From: Rhizophlyctis rosea | Taxonomy: Eukaryota; Chytridiomycota; Chytridiomycetes; Rhizophlyctidales; Rhizophlyctidaceae | Reading direction: 5' to 3' | NCBI GenBank assembly: GCA_027596075.1 | Contig: JADGJC010000150.1 | Coordinates: 31,830-95,829, forward strand | DNA: 64,000 nt | In this document: positions 12,137 to 22,656 of the stretch, one piece after another | How positions within the stretch are numbered: the first letter of the stretch is position 1 | Layout of the letters: every line of letters starts with the position of its first letter | Made by a program: the position numbers and the translations under genes | The notes under the pieces: model-generated | Database searches by the model: none | The model's input: the letters and a program-made list of their open reading frames with translations, nothing else | Told to the model about the DNA's origin: nothing

Positions 12137-12969
12137 TTTTGACAGGACAGCAGGGTTCTGATAAGGGTGCGTGAGAAAATGTGGGTATTGAGGTGTGGAG
12201 CTTATGGGGGTGGTGTGAATAAAGTAGATGCACCTAAATGTCTATATGTGGGATGCGAGTCGGGTGAGGTGGAAACAGCGAGAAGCTATTTATAGGTGTA
12301 CTATATAGTATACTCTACCCTACGACAGAGGATATGGTGGGTAGAGCGGGTGCTGGCGGGAGGTATGCGGAAAGTGAGAGGGGAAGGGTGCAAGGGCCTT
12401 CCTTCACATGGACAGGCAGCACAGGTCAGCGCCCTTTTAATCCAGCAGGGACTAGGTAGTAAGTGCTTGGCTACCGGGGTATTGCCACCCTGTCCAAGAG
12501 AGAGAAGTGCCACCCCAACTGGACTGTCACTGTCCGTCATAGGACAGGCAACCGACAATCAACAGACACGGCGGGACTCGGACTCACTCGAGAGAGGCCG
12601 CAGTCAAGTTGCAGGATCATGTTAGACAAGCCGGTTCTTGATCCACATTTGCGTAATCAAGCCAGAAATTGGTGCACTCCAGTGATCATGATCATCATCA
12701 TGTCAACCTTGTCCAATCGACCCGCTATGCAGCAGTGGCAGGCTGCCAGCAGCACTATGGACCCGTGGTCAACCATCACCCTATTACAGTAACGTCCCTC
12801 CCCAACCATCCGCTGTCCAAGCAGTCGTGGGAAAGGGTGGAGAACATACTCCCCCCACTTATTGACATATAGGTTAGGTGAAAAGTGCCTGCAAATAGCC
12901 ACTGTTTATTTGTTTCGGCAAAGCCCTATCATACGTATCTGGTGTATCTGCTACACGGTGTAGATCGCG
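12137..12969. promoter_or_regulatory. Divergent promoter region, Argonaute / focadhesin-like gene
   Basis: 833 bases between two divergent start codons. It contains a self-complementary TACTATATAGTA at about 12299-12310 and AT-rich patches that could serve either gene. No ORF here has a recognisable product. Confidence 0.45.
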
Positions 12970-15900
12970 ATGGACCCAGCCGATCTGCGGAGGAAACTCC
13001 AAACGGGCCACAGGGCGCTGCACACCTCAACAATACAACACATACGGACAGCACTGCTATCCCAGAAACAAGTAGTCAACTCCGCACAGGCTGACGCTAT
13101 TACCGCTTTATTATGGGAGGCAGCACTACAACCAATATCAACACCGCCATCTGGCTTGCTGGCCTCCGCAGCCGCAGACACTTTGATCGCTTTGGTGGCA
13201 GCGGGTCGACTGGACTGGCTGCCCACTTTAGACAGACTGCTCGACGGCTTGCCCGCGGCAACAAACCTCACCGGCCCAGCCATCGTGCGCGCTGTTGCAG
13301 ACTTGCTCATCCTCCACTTGAAAACAGTAAATCGCGCCACCGTATCTGACTACGCATCACCCTTCGCGCTTCGGTCTCCCCGTCCTCACCCATTCATAGT
13401 CGCCATCACCTCAAACCCCCACTGCTGGTCGGTCATACACGCGCAACTACCACGAAGCACTGCCGCCAACACTACCGCGTCGGGAGATGTAGTCACCTTC
13501 AAAATGCACCTCCCGTTCCTAAAGTTTGTGATTTTGGATGACGCGCTGCGGCCGGAACGAGGGAACGGAGTTCATGTTGGTTCTGTCCTCAGCTGGTTGA
13601 GGGGATGGGTGGAAATCAGCTCTGAGTCGGATGCTCTAGCTGCAGGCATAGTGTCGTTGTTCTTGGACTTGTTGAAGGGGCTGCCAGTGTCATCAGAGGA
13701 TAGCTCAGGAACCCATGCAGCACTGATTGGACAGACATTATTGTTAGTAAACAAATTGGACCAACCACAACGACAGTCTGTCCTCTTCGCCCTCCTAGGA
13801 CGCATCTGCGACCTGCAACACGCCCAACTCCCTGCCGCAACGGAATTGGAGCTTCTCCGGCTGTATGTCCTTGACGGTGCATTTGACCTCAGGAACCATT
13901 TCACAGCGGCTGTACTATCAACCTGCATGGCCTACCTCCTCCTTCAGGTGTCAGACATGGACATTGAGCGGGCTGCGCTTTTGGACATCCTGGTGCACGT
14001 TGTGAAATCGGCGGAGATTGATGTCGGTCCAATGAATGTCGCACTTCGTTTGTTAGTGTACCCTGTGCTGCAGACTGTCGGAGAGGCACAAAATGCCAAA
14101 ATCAGACGGAGAGCATTCGACATCATGGTCATCTTTGAGCGGGCATGTGCGCGGGATCATGTTCCTGATGAAATTTCTTCAGATGCGGTGGGTTGCATCA
14201 CCTTACATCGACTCCTGGCGAATGAATAAACTTATGAAGTGTCCCTTGCATAGTTCACACAGTCTACTGCTGCCGAGGATACTACGGGAGTTTTGCGAGT
14301 GCTAATCTCCCATACCACCCACTTGATCAACCATTTCCACACGCCAACGATGCTAACATCAGCCTTCCAATCATCCATCCCAAACATCACCACCCTCTTC
14401 CTCTCCGCCTACACATTCCACCTCAACCCTTCCACCCGTCGCACCGCCCTCACGACCCTCTCCACCCAGACAAAACAAGACCCCCAAACATCCTTCTCCC
14501 TCCTCCCCCTCCTGCTCTACACCCTCCGCACAGAACCCGACCCCACAACCCGCCTCCACCTCCTCCACCAAACCCTCCCCTCCCTAACCGCATCAGCAGA
14601 CCCCTACATAACAGCCCGAGTCCTCCGCGTCATCCTCTCAGTCCTCGGCGAATCCGACCGTCCCGCGACGGCACTCAGCGTCAGCGGCGTGCGCGCCATG
14701 GTTGAATTGGTGAAGCATCAGCCGAGGACGTGGCCGCATCTTAAGGGGTGGTTGGCGGGGTGGGCTAAGCAGAGGAGGTTTGGAAGGGGGGTGAAGGGGA
14801 AGAAGGGAGGTGTGGAGGTGAGGGAGGTGGAGTTGGAGGTTGCGGCGACTTTCGCTATTAGGTGGGTAGTTGGAGGAGGATTGTTCTGTGTGAATGTCGG
14901 GATGTGAGACTGACTTTCTTGCAACTTTTCAGGCAGCTATGTGAAACAAGAATAGCAGAATACGGTCAAGATGTTTTGCCAATCGCTATTTCACTGCTCC
15001 AGACGCCCGATCTGCACGTTTCGAGCACGTGCTACGTATTGGAGTCCATCAACAAGTGCATTTTGGCAAACGTGACTGATCCGCGTGCCGGTGAGTTTTG
15101 ATGTGACGACTTTTGGTCTTGGAGCTTGAAATGTACTCACCAATCAAAACTCCAATAACAACCAGTTTGGAACGTATTCATGCGGCAATTCGCCTCAAGC
15201 GTTAATGAATCGACGGCACCGGCGGTCATGGTCAAGCTTTGCGAGTATTATGGTTTGGTTGCACTCAAAAGTGATGGTATGTGGCATCATGCAAAACCCG
15301 TTGTGCTCAACAACCAAACACTCAACCGTCCCAAAACCCCACTCCAGGAACGGACGTCTACACCGCCTTCATCCCCGAAATCCTGACTCCCCACCTCCTC
15401 CCCCTAACAACCCACCCAAACCTCCAAATCCGCAACGCAGCATACACCGCTCTCTCCCACTACCCCGCACCCGACCTCTACCCGCACATCCCCCTCCCCA
15501 CCGACCTCGTCTCCCAAATCCTCTCCGACCCGTCCCCAGCACTTGACGTCGCGGATCTGTTGGGCAGTTTGATAAGACACGAGTGCAAGCACATGCGGCG
15601 GGCGGTGTTTAAGGGGTTGGCGGTTAGTGCTGGTGTTAAGGGTGCAGAATCGAGAGGGGAGGGTCAAGAGGGTGAGGAGGCGCAGTTTAAGAAGGTTGTC
15701 AGGGATGTTGTGGAGGATGTTAAGGGGATTTGGGAGGGTGGGAAGGGGGTTGCGGGGGTTAGAGGTGGATATGCGGCGACTGTTCTGTCCTCTTACCCAT
15801 CGCAACCAACTCAAATCACACTGCCCATTCAAAACACCCCACCCCTCCCTTCCCTCTCCTTCTACCGCCCGCTGACAATGGCACTTAGAGATTTGACACC

Positions 15901-18900
15901 CGTAGACCAACCTGTCCTCCGTGTAGATTCCATACGCCCTTGGCAGGCGTTTTGGGAAACTTCTCTGACATCCCTGTATGAGTCGTTACGTACATCTACC
16001 TCTGATACAACAACGATTGAGGGACCGGAGGAAACGAGGATGAAGATCTCGTTTGTGGAAGATGTTGTGACGAACGTCTTGATCGACCTTCTTCAAACGC
16101 GTCTCGCAACGTCCCGTGTACCAGCATTGACATCTAATCTTCTCCTCTGCTCCGCCGGTCTTATACTGGCATGCACGTCAACGTCCCTTCCCTCAGCGGC
16201 AGACCACGCGACGAGCGTGGTTGATATGCTTTTAGAGAAGTATGAAGGTAATGCAGGAGAAGAAGAAAGCGACGACGTCTTATTCGCAGTTTATCTCGGC
16301 ATCAGTGCCCTAAGTCGGTGTTTACAACCCGGGGACGAAATCCGGGGTGAAAAAATTCTATCCTTCTGTTGGAAAGGTGTCAGTCGAAAACCCAGCGGAG
16401 GTTTAGACTGGTCCCACTTTGCGGCCTCATACGGTATATCCATCGTACTTTCCTCCCTCCCTTCCTCTGCTGCAACGTCCACAATACCCACAACCATAGC
16501 GCGGTTGGCGTCCGACTGTCTAGACCCGACTGTTGCGACGTCGCCTAACGTTGCGCTTGGAGCGGCGATGGGGTTAGCGAGCGTGTTGGAGTCGTTCAAG
16601 GATGGGGGTGTTGAAGTGACGAGTTTTGTTATGGCGAGGGTGAAGGGGTGGGTGGATGTTGTTGAGGGGTTTGTTGAGCGGGAGGGAGGAGGTGGAGATG
16701 TTGGAGAGGGAATTGCGGTGCAGATGGCTGTTTGGGGGTTGGCGGGGGTTGTTGGGTGTGGATGGGGTGGGGTTGATGTGGAGAGGGTTGAGAAGGGTGT
16801 TGCGGGGGTTTTGGGGGTTGTTTCTTCTAAGGTATGTTTTTTTGTGGGTTCTTGTTTCGTTTGGATGGTTGTATGCGTGTATGGGCGGATGTATCGTTCA
16901 CACTTACGATATGATTGTGTCAACTCCCCAGCGCGGACATGAACCCATTCACCCGCACGCACTTTCGGCCTACACACAAATCCTCCATACCCGACTCCAA
17001 GAAAGCGAACTATCAACCCAACTAACCGATCTCCTAACAACCATAACCTCCACCTCAACACCCTCCACAAGCCGCATCGCCGCCCTCCTCGCCCTCCCAC
17101 CCCTCCTCGGCATCACAATCTCCACCACCTCCTCACCTTCCTCACACCCCACGCTCCTAAGAAGAGCAATCGACACCCTCCGCACCATAACACTAAACAG
17201 CGAGCCGAAGATCGCGCGTGTGAGCGGATGGGTGCTGGGACGGTTAGTGTCTTCTGCGACTGGTGCAGGGAGTGGAGGGGCGATGTTTGGGGATGGTGGG
17301 GGTGGAGGGAGGAAAGGGAAGGATCCGGTTGGGTATGGGAGGTTGAATGTGGGGAGTAGTTATTTGAGGGGGGTGTTTGAGGGTGTTGGTGGGGCTTCGG
17401 TCGATGTTGGTGAGTTTTTGTGTTTTTTTTTCTTTGGGGGTTGTCGGTTTTGCGGCTTTCTTTTCTGGTGTGTTAAGGTGAGAAGGCATGCCATTTGGAC
17501 TTACTAACCTGTTTTGGGCTTTTGGCAAAAAATCACACACAGCCACAATCCTCCTCACATCGCTCCTCAGAGCGGCGCACCCCCTCCCACCTGTCGACTG
17601 GTCCTCCCACATAACCCACATAACATCCCTTCCCTCACCAACACTGCACTCCCTCCTCTTCCGCCTCGCATCCCAACAAGCTTCAGCGACATCCTCAAAG
17701 TCCCTCACAGATTACTTTGTGTCGGTGTTATCTTCTGTTGATAGTGCTACTGTGCCGGACTGGTTGGTTGATTTGGTGGTTGGGGAGGAGGGAGTGGGGA
17801 AGTTGTTGGTGTTGGGGGGTGTCGGGAAGGGTGGAGACGGGGAGGGGGGAGTGGCGATTGCTGGGAGTAAAGTTGTGGAAGTATTTGGAGGGTTGGTGGA
17901 GTGGTGTTTTGGTGGGGGTGGGGAGGGTGTTCAGGTATGTTCAGCAGTGACACGCACTTACAACATTCTTTTGGCATGATTCTTCTTTCCCAACCTTCGA
18001 TGCGGGTTTTGAAGACTCCTGAAAAATCGACTAAATTCTTCTTTCTACACATGCACAGCGACGCTTCCTAAATACCCTACTGCCGCACTTCATCACCCCA
18101 GCTGGCACACCCACCGAACTCCCAACAACAACCACCACACTCCGCGAAACGCTCTTGAACGACATCCTAACAGCCTACACATCCCTCGCACCCACAACCG
18201 CACCCCACATCCTCCGCACCCTAACAACACTCATCACCACCTCCCAAACAACAACCCTCTCCCTCCTTTCCTCCCTCCCACGTAACGTCTACAACACTCT
18301 CTCAAACTCAGAATGGACGCCGAATGCGTTGTGGGTTGTTGGGAGGATGGTTGAGGTTGCTGGTATTGGTGGTGCTGCGGACGATGGCCGGGCGGAAGGG
18401 TGGAAATGGGTAGGAGATAACCTTATCACGGCGTATGGCGTAGCGGATTTGGAAGGTGTTTTGGTGCGGGTTGTTAGGGAGGTTGTTGGGACGGGTGTGG
18501 GGAGGGAGGGTGTTATGGGTGTTTTGGGTGCTGTTTCGGTTTTATGCGGAGGGAGGGGGGATGAGGAGGGGAAGAAGTTGGTTGTGAGGATGTTGGATGT
18601 TTTGCTTGTGCTTTGTGGGGGCGGGACTGCGGGAGGAGTGAGGCGAGAAGCGTTGGAGGATGCGTGGGGGTTGGGGGTTGGTGGTGTTTGTTCTGTTGTT
18701 TGGGGGGGTATTTGTAGCGATCAAGACGGGGTGGTTGAAATTGATGATTCGGGATGGAAGTCTGTTGAAGAGGAGGTTGTTTTGATTTTGAGTGAGGTTT
18801 TGGATGGGGAGGGAGAGGATGCGATTGCGAGGCAGATTATGAAGCGGGTTTTGAGGATTTTGCAGTGTACGACTTGTGAGGGAGGAGGGAGGAGGGGTGG

Positions 18901-19012
18901 GAGGGTGGTTGTTTCGGAGGGGATGAGGGGGGCGATTGTGGAATTGGTTATGAGGTTGAGGGATGGGGAGGAGGGTGGGGTTGTAAGGGAGGGGTGGGTT
19001 GATATTATTTGA
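12970..19012 (+). CDS. Focadhesin-like HEAT-repeat giant (DUF3730 type)
   Basis: Eight exons (12970-14187, 14263-14861, 14933-15090, 15166-15276, 15348-16831, 16932-17409, 17543-17934, 18059-19012) splice in frame to 1797 aa. That is almost exactly the length of human FOCAD (1801 aa). The protein is all helical repeats with no catalytic motif. The segment QLCETRIAEYGQDVLPI through RNAAYTALSHYPAPDLYPHIP matches the DUF3730 arrangement, in which a repeat block is followed by an 'AAL..YP....LP' helix. In animals focadhesin has been linked to focal adhesions and to stabilising the SKI/exosome RNA-decay machinery. The role in this fungus is unknown. Exon halves alternate between C-rich and G-rich sense strand (see findings). 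Alternatives are other giant HEAT/ARM scaffolds such as THADA; the length and the central block favour focadhesin. Confidence 0.72.
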
Positions 19013-19309
19013 GGCGCAGCTGTTGATTGAGTAAAATAAGACAGGTGGTGTTTAAACATTGTGTTTGAGGTGTTGAGTGCAGTGTAAGTTTTCATCGACC
19101 GCGACCCTTCATTTTACATTGAAAACAACACTATCTCAGGATGGATACATGTTTGTAAACAAAGCCTTTTGCGAAGCATTTATTGAAACGCAAAATTTTT
19201 GAGAAGGAACCACAAGTCTATTGAGTGGGTGGTGACTTATTGACTATTCCACTACGGGTTCCATGAACGCAATCCGGGGACGTGTATGTATTCAGGTACT
19301 CCATTTGTT

Positions 19310-19704
19310 TCAACAAGTACCTTGGCGCCACGGGTTGTAGTTGGACCAGTATTGGCATTGCCAGTTTTGCTGTTTCATGTCAGATATTGAAAATGAGGAG
19401 AGATTTTTCGTGAGGGAAAGTGTATGGAAAGGAAAACAAAAAGAAATGGGAAATACAGCGGCGCGATTTGTGTGAAATTCCAACAACTCCCCCCAATTGG
19501 TTTACTTACACAATTATAAGCACCCCAACTTGACCGGGCGGCGTGACATTCTGAATCGTTGTTACATGGGATCTGGGAACACCGCCATGCCCAGTCGCCG
19601 AATGGATTTGATACTATGCCTGGTGGAATTTGCCACGGTGTGGCTGTGGCGTGGAGTGTGATGGTTGCGAGGAGGGTTGTGAGGAGGAGGGATTTTGTTG
19701 GCAT
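19310..19704 (-). CDS. Small secreted cysteine-rich protein (84 aa)
   Basis: Exons 19704-19510 and 19369-19310 join in phase 0 at GTAAGT/CAG. The product begins MPTKSLLLTTLLATITLHATA, a textbook signal peptide with likely cleavage after ATA. The remaining roughly 62 residues carry six cysteines spaced C-x4-C-x5-C-x10-C-x3-C-x12-C, the last being the final residue. Six cysteines imply three disulfides and a compact extracellular fold. It resembles small secreted effector or antimicrobial-type proteins by size and spacing only; I recognise no family. The start codon lies about 20 bases from a G homopolymer and about 80 bases from an assembly gap, so the promoter is not intact in this assembly. 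Confidence 0.62.
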
Positions 19705-19786
19705 GGTTGAGGGGGTTTTTTTTTGGGGGGGGGGGGGGGGGGCCGGAGTCGAAGTGAGAGTGTCTTTATATTTAGGATTTTTGCGC

Positions 19787-19796
19787 NNNNNNNNNN
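19787..19796. other. Assembly gap flanked by G and C homopolymers and a duplicated flank
   Basis: Ten Ns. A G run (about 19722-19742) lies to the left and a C run (about 19798-19820) to the right. The 45 bases left of the gap (about 19743-19786) resemble the 45 bases right of the C run (about 19821-19865), sharing TCGAA-TGAGAGT-TCTTT-TAT-TAGGATT. This looks like one locus assembled twice with errors. Confidence 0.85.
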
Positions 19797-19865
19797 GCCC
19801 CCCCCCCCCCCCCCCCCCCCGCACTCGAACTGAGAGTCTCTTTCTATGTAGGATTGATGCGACTT

Positions 19866-20687
19866 TGCAGAACGGGGATCCGCGAAGCCGGACCGGAAGT
19901 TTGCTCGATGGTTCTTATACTCGCTGCCGCCCCCCTCCATTGAATACCACATGAACATGGGCGAGTACTCGTTGTGTTGAGAAAATTCGAAATTCTCAGT
20001 GGGCTTCTGATCCGCGTGCTTCCTTGCGTAAATGCGCAGTCCTTTTTGATACTGGATATGGTGAACGGGACAAGAGAAACGGCAGGAACAGCACTTCCCC
20101 TTACACTCGCCCTCACACGCGTGTTGGTGGAACCCCACGGCGAGGTCTACCCTCTTGGATTCGGCAATGCCCGAGGGCTGTCCGGTCGTCAAAGGTGGGT
20201 ATGAAATGTCGGTTTGTTGACGGCGTGCAAAAAAGAGCGTTCAGATCAGTATGCAAGCGTTCTTCTTCTGACGTAGCAATCACATCTGAAACTTCTGAAA
20301 GGCTTCTCAAGGGATCCGTCTTTGTAACCCTCACCTTCCGAGTACCTTTAATGCTGGTTCAAACACAAAACTCCAATTAGGCCTACCCCTTCGCGACCTG
20401 TACACAGATTTATCAGCAGTAGTTGCGCTTGCCTTGCTCTGCTGCTCGCTTGCACCCCAGACCTAAGCTCCCTCAGCTTTATGCAATAACCTCCCAGAGC
20501 TTCGCCGTGGTGTAACCCAAACCGCATTGCTCACGTTGCAATCCAAATTGCACCCAGGCGTTGCTTCGGTCATTGGCTACCACTTCCTTCCACTTCCATA
20601 CCCCATCGCCTTCTTGCTTCCTCCTCCCTAACTTTCCATTACTATAACAAAAATATATATATACAATACTGTAACACACACCATCAA
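19866..20687. other. Intergenic, 0.8 kb
   Basis: No supportable gene. Open frames here run into the gap or lack family features. An AT-rich TATATATATAC tract at 20653-20664 directly precedes the tRNA gene. Confidence 0.55.
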
Positions 20688-20787
20688 GACACGATGGCCG
20701 AGTGGTTAAGGCGATTGACTAGAAAATTAGCAGAAAATTGAAATCAATTGGGATCTTCCCGCGCAGGTTCGAATCCTGCTCGTGTCG
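20688..20787 (+). tRNA. tRNA-Ser(AGA) with an 18-base intron
   Basis: Class II tRNA. Acceptor strand GACACGA (20688-20694) pairs with TCGTGTC (20780-20786), followed by discriminator G. The A-box is TGGCCGAGTGGTTAAGG and the B-box GGTTCGAATCC. The anticodon arm is GATTGACTAGAAA..TCAATT, giving anticodon AGA. An 18-base intron sits just 3' of the anticodon at the canonical 37/38 position; mature length is 82. The long variable arm GGGATCTTCCC is typical for serine. A T6 run at 20810-20815 serves as the Pol III terminator. Confidence 0.96.
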
Positions 20788-21140
20788 CTGCCAACTTCTG
20801 TTGAACTTCTTTTTTGGAGATTGTTTAATATCTGTTCCCTTGCCGGTGTTCACGAACACTGGCCAAGTGCGCAACGTCACCGGAAGCCATCCGACTTGTA
20901 CTTAACAAGCTATTGGCCACTAGGGCTCGACCTATGGACGCCGTCGACTCTATTTGATAAGTCTGGTTCAAGCTGCTGCATCCCATATGCTCAAACATTC
21001 CATTTGCACTGCCGCTGAATCCAGCAGACGCTATCCCTTAGCCGTAAGCCTTTTCCAAGTCATCAACTACAGCACATTGTGATAATCGAGAAATTCAAAA
21101 CCCAGTCACTATTTTCTAAAGCACATTCAACTACCAAATC

Positions 21141-21815
21141 CTACTCCTTCTCAACACCATCCACCATCCCTTTAATCAGTGCCGTGTAAATGGCTTCATA
21201 CCCGGCTTCCACTTGACTCTTCACCAACCCAATCAACATCCGATTTGCATCTATATGCACAGTCTGCACAATCTCATAACTCCCCTCAGAAATCTCCCGG
21301 ATCTCCCACTTTGTTTCCATCACAACGCTCAAGGGGCTTTTAACCCGAACCCACAGGCCGGTGGCGGTATCGACCAACTCTTCCGTGCTGACTATACTGG
21401 AGGAATAAACGGGGTTGGGCACATTGTCTGTGACTTCGTAGAGGTGGACCGGGGCTGTGATATCAACTGGGATGATGTGGGCAGGTATGGAATGTGCTGT
21501 TCGCCAATCCAATGTTGAGGGTGCAGGAAGCTGCTTATAGGAAACTAAATGGGGATCCGCATGGATGAAGACATCATGATTGTGGAGGACTGATATGCAG
21601 GTTTCCTTTGTTGGTCCGGGCGGGATGGGAGCGGCGTGCGTCAGGTCGACGGTGGTGGTAAACACTGTGGATTATTAAGGTTAGCTGGTAGTGACGGTTG
21701 TTGGCCTTGGACGCTCAAAACTCGGATATGAAGTGCGCAATTTTCAACAACGAGGATTGTAGCCGCTTTGGGCAATTGATGGTGGCATCATACAAAGACA
21801 AGACTTACAAGGCAT
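21141..21815 (-). CDS. DUF7053-type fungal protein (176 aa)
   Basis: Exons 21815-21809 (seven bases, ATGCCTT) and 21664-21141 join to read MPLFTTTVDLTH. The donor GTAAGT directly follows the mini-exon. The protein matches the layout of fungal DUF7053 proteins: an N-terminal FTTTV strand, a 'CISVLHNHDVFIHADPHLVSY' block, a central 'VHLYEVTDNVPNPVY' strand and a C-terminal WEIREISEGSYEIVQTVHI strand with a closing amphipathic helix. This suggests a START/polyketide-cyclase-like ligand-binding fold, by inference. No function is established for the family that I know of. The alternative start is a GTG within exon 2, which is less likely. Confidence 0.7.
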
Positions 21816-22044
21816 AGCGCTCAGACTCGTCAGGAGCAGATGAGAAACAGCCGAAGCGAAATGCGACGTGATGTAGGGAGAATAGTACAAACTCAGCACC
21901 TATCTGCCCACTACGAGTTTCACTGGTCGCGTGTCTGAATCGTGCAGGACAAACTTGCCAAACTTTGTCTACGTTTATACGGAACTTCAAAGTGTGGGGA
22001 ATCGAAACCCTGTGATAGGTAATATGCAGGCAACCTTCTTTACG

Positions 22045-22473
22045 TCAACAAACGCGGAGCTTCCACGTGGTTTCGCCAAATGGAACCTGAGACTTGTTGA
22101 CATTTTCCCAAACTAGTGGACCCACTGCGACTGTGAAGTGCACGATGTTCCACCATATATCTATCCAACTGAGGCGCTGCAACCGTTTGCGAGAAAGAGA
22201 TGTGGTAGATGAACTTGAGCTTGTACATGTAACATGAAAGCGATGTCCCAGTGTTCCTGGGTGCTCCTGGGAGCCCGGTTTATCACTGTGCCTTTGTGGC
22301 GCAAACCATCGGACGGTTTTGCCACCAGTAACGTCCAATGAACCATGAAAATTGACGACCCTTCCATGGCAGTCCGATGTAGCCGAAATCCGATAGCTAC
22401 CTTCCTTGCGGATTGAGGTGAACATTGGTAATTGCGGCTTCACGGTGGCATTCGATTGATTTTTGATGGACAA
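22045..22473 (-). CDS. Hypothetical 142-codon ORF
   Basis: An uninterrupted frame beginning MSIKNQSNATVKPQLPMF and ending TTWKLRVC, between the DUF7053 gene and SMC1. It is rich in Trp, Ser and charged residues, with no signal peptide and no recognisable motif. Codon use is unremarkable. It could be a genuine lineage-specific gene, an exon of a larger gene, or chance. Confidence 0.25.
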   Translation of the reverse strand: MSIKNQSNATVKPQLPMFTSIRKEGSYRISATSDCHGRVVNFHGSLDVTGGKTVRWFAPQRHSDKPGSQEHPGTLGHRFHVTCTSSSSSTTSLSRKRLQRLSWIDIWWNIVHFTVAVGPLVWENVNKSQVPFGETTWKLRVC

Positions 22474-22656
22474 ACCAATCGTGCTCTCATCACACTCATC
22501 ACTCCACGTCCACCATCCTCATCCCCCATTCCATCCACAAACAACAATTACAATCAAATCGCAAGACATATTTACAAAGCAAAAAAATCGCACAAACACA
22601 ACTATCTACCTACAACCTACCCAACCACCTACCCAACCTCCGACCTGACCTCCAAC

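Noticed and set aside
20024..20380. 118-codon plus-strand ORF near the tRNA-Ser gene
   Set aside because: No family features and codon use unlike neighbouring genes; the opposite-strand frame runs into the homopolymer at the gap.
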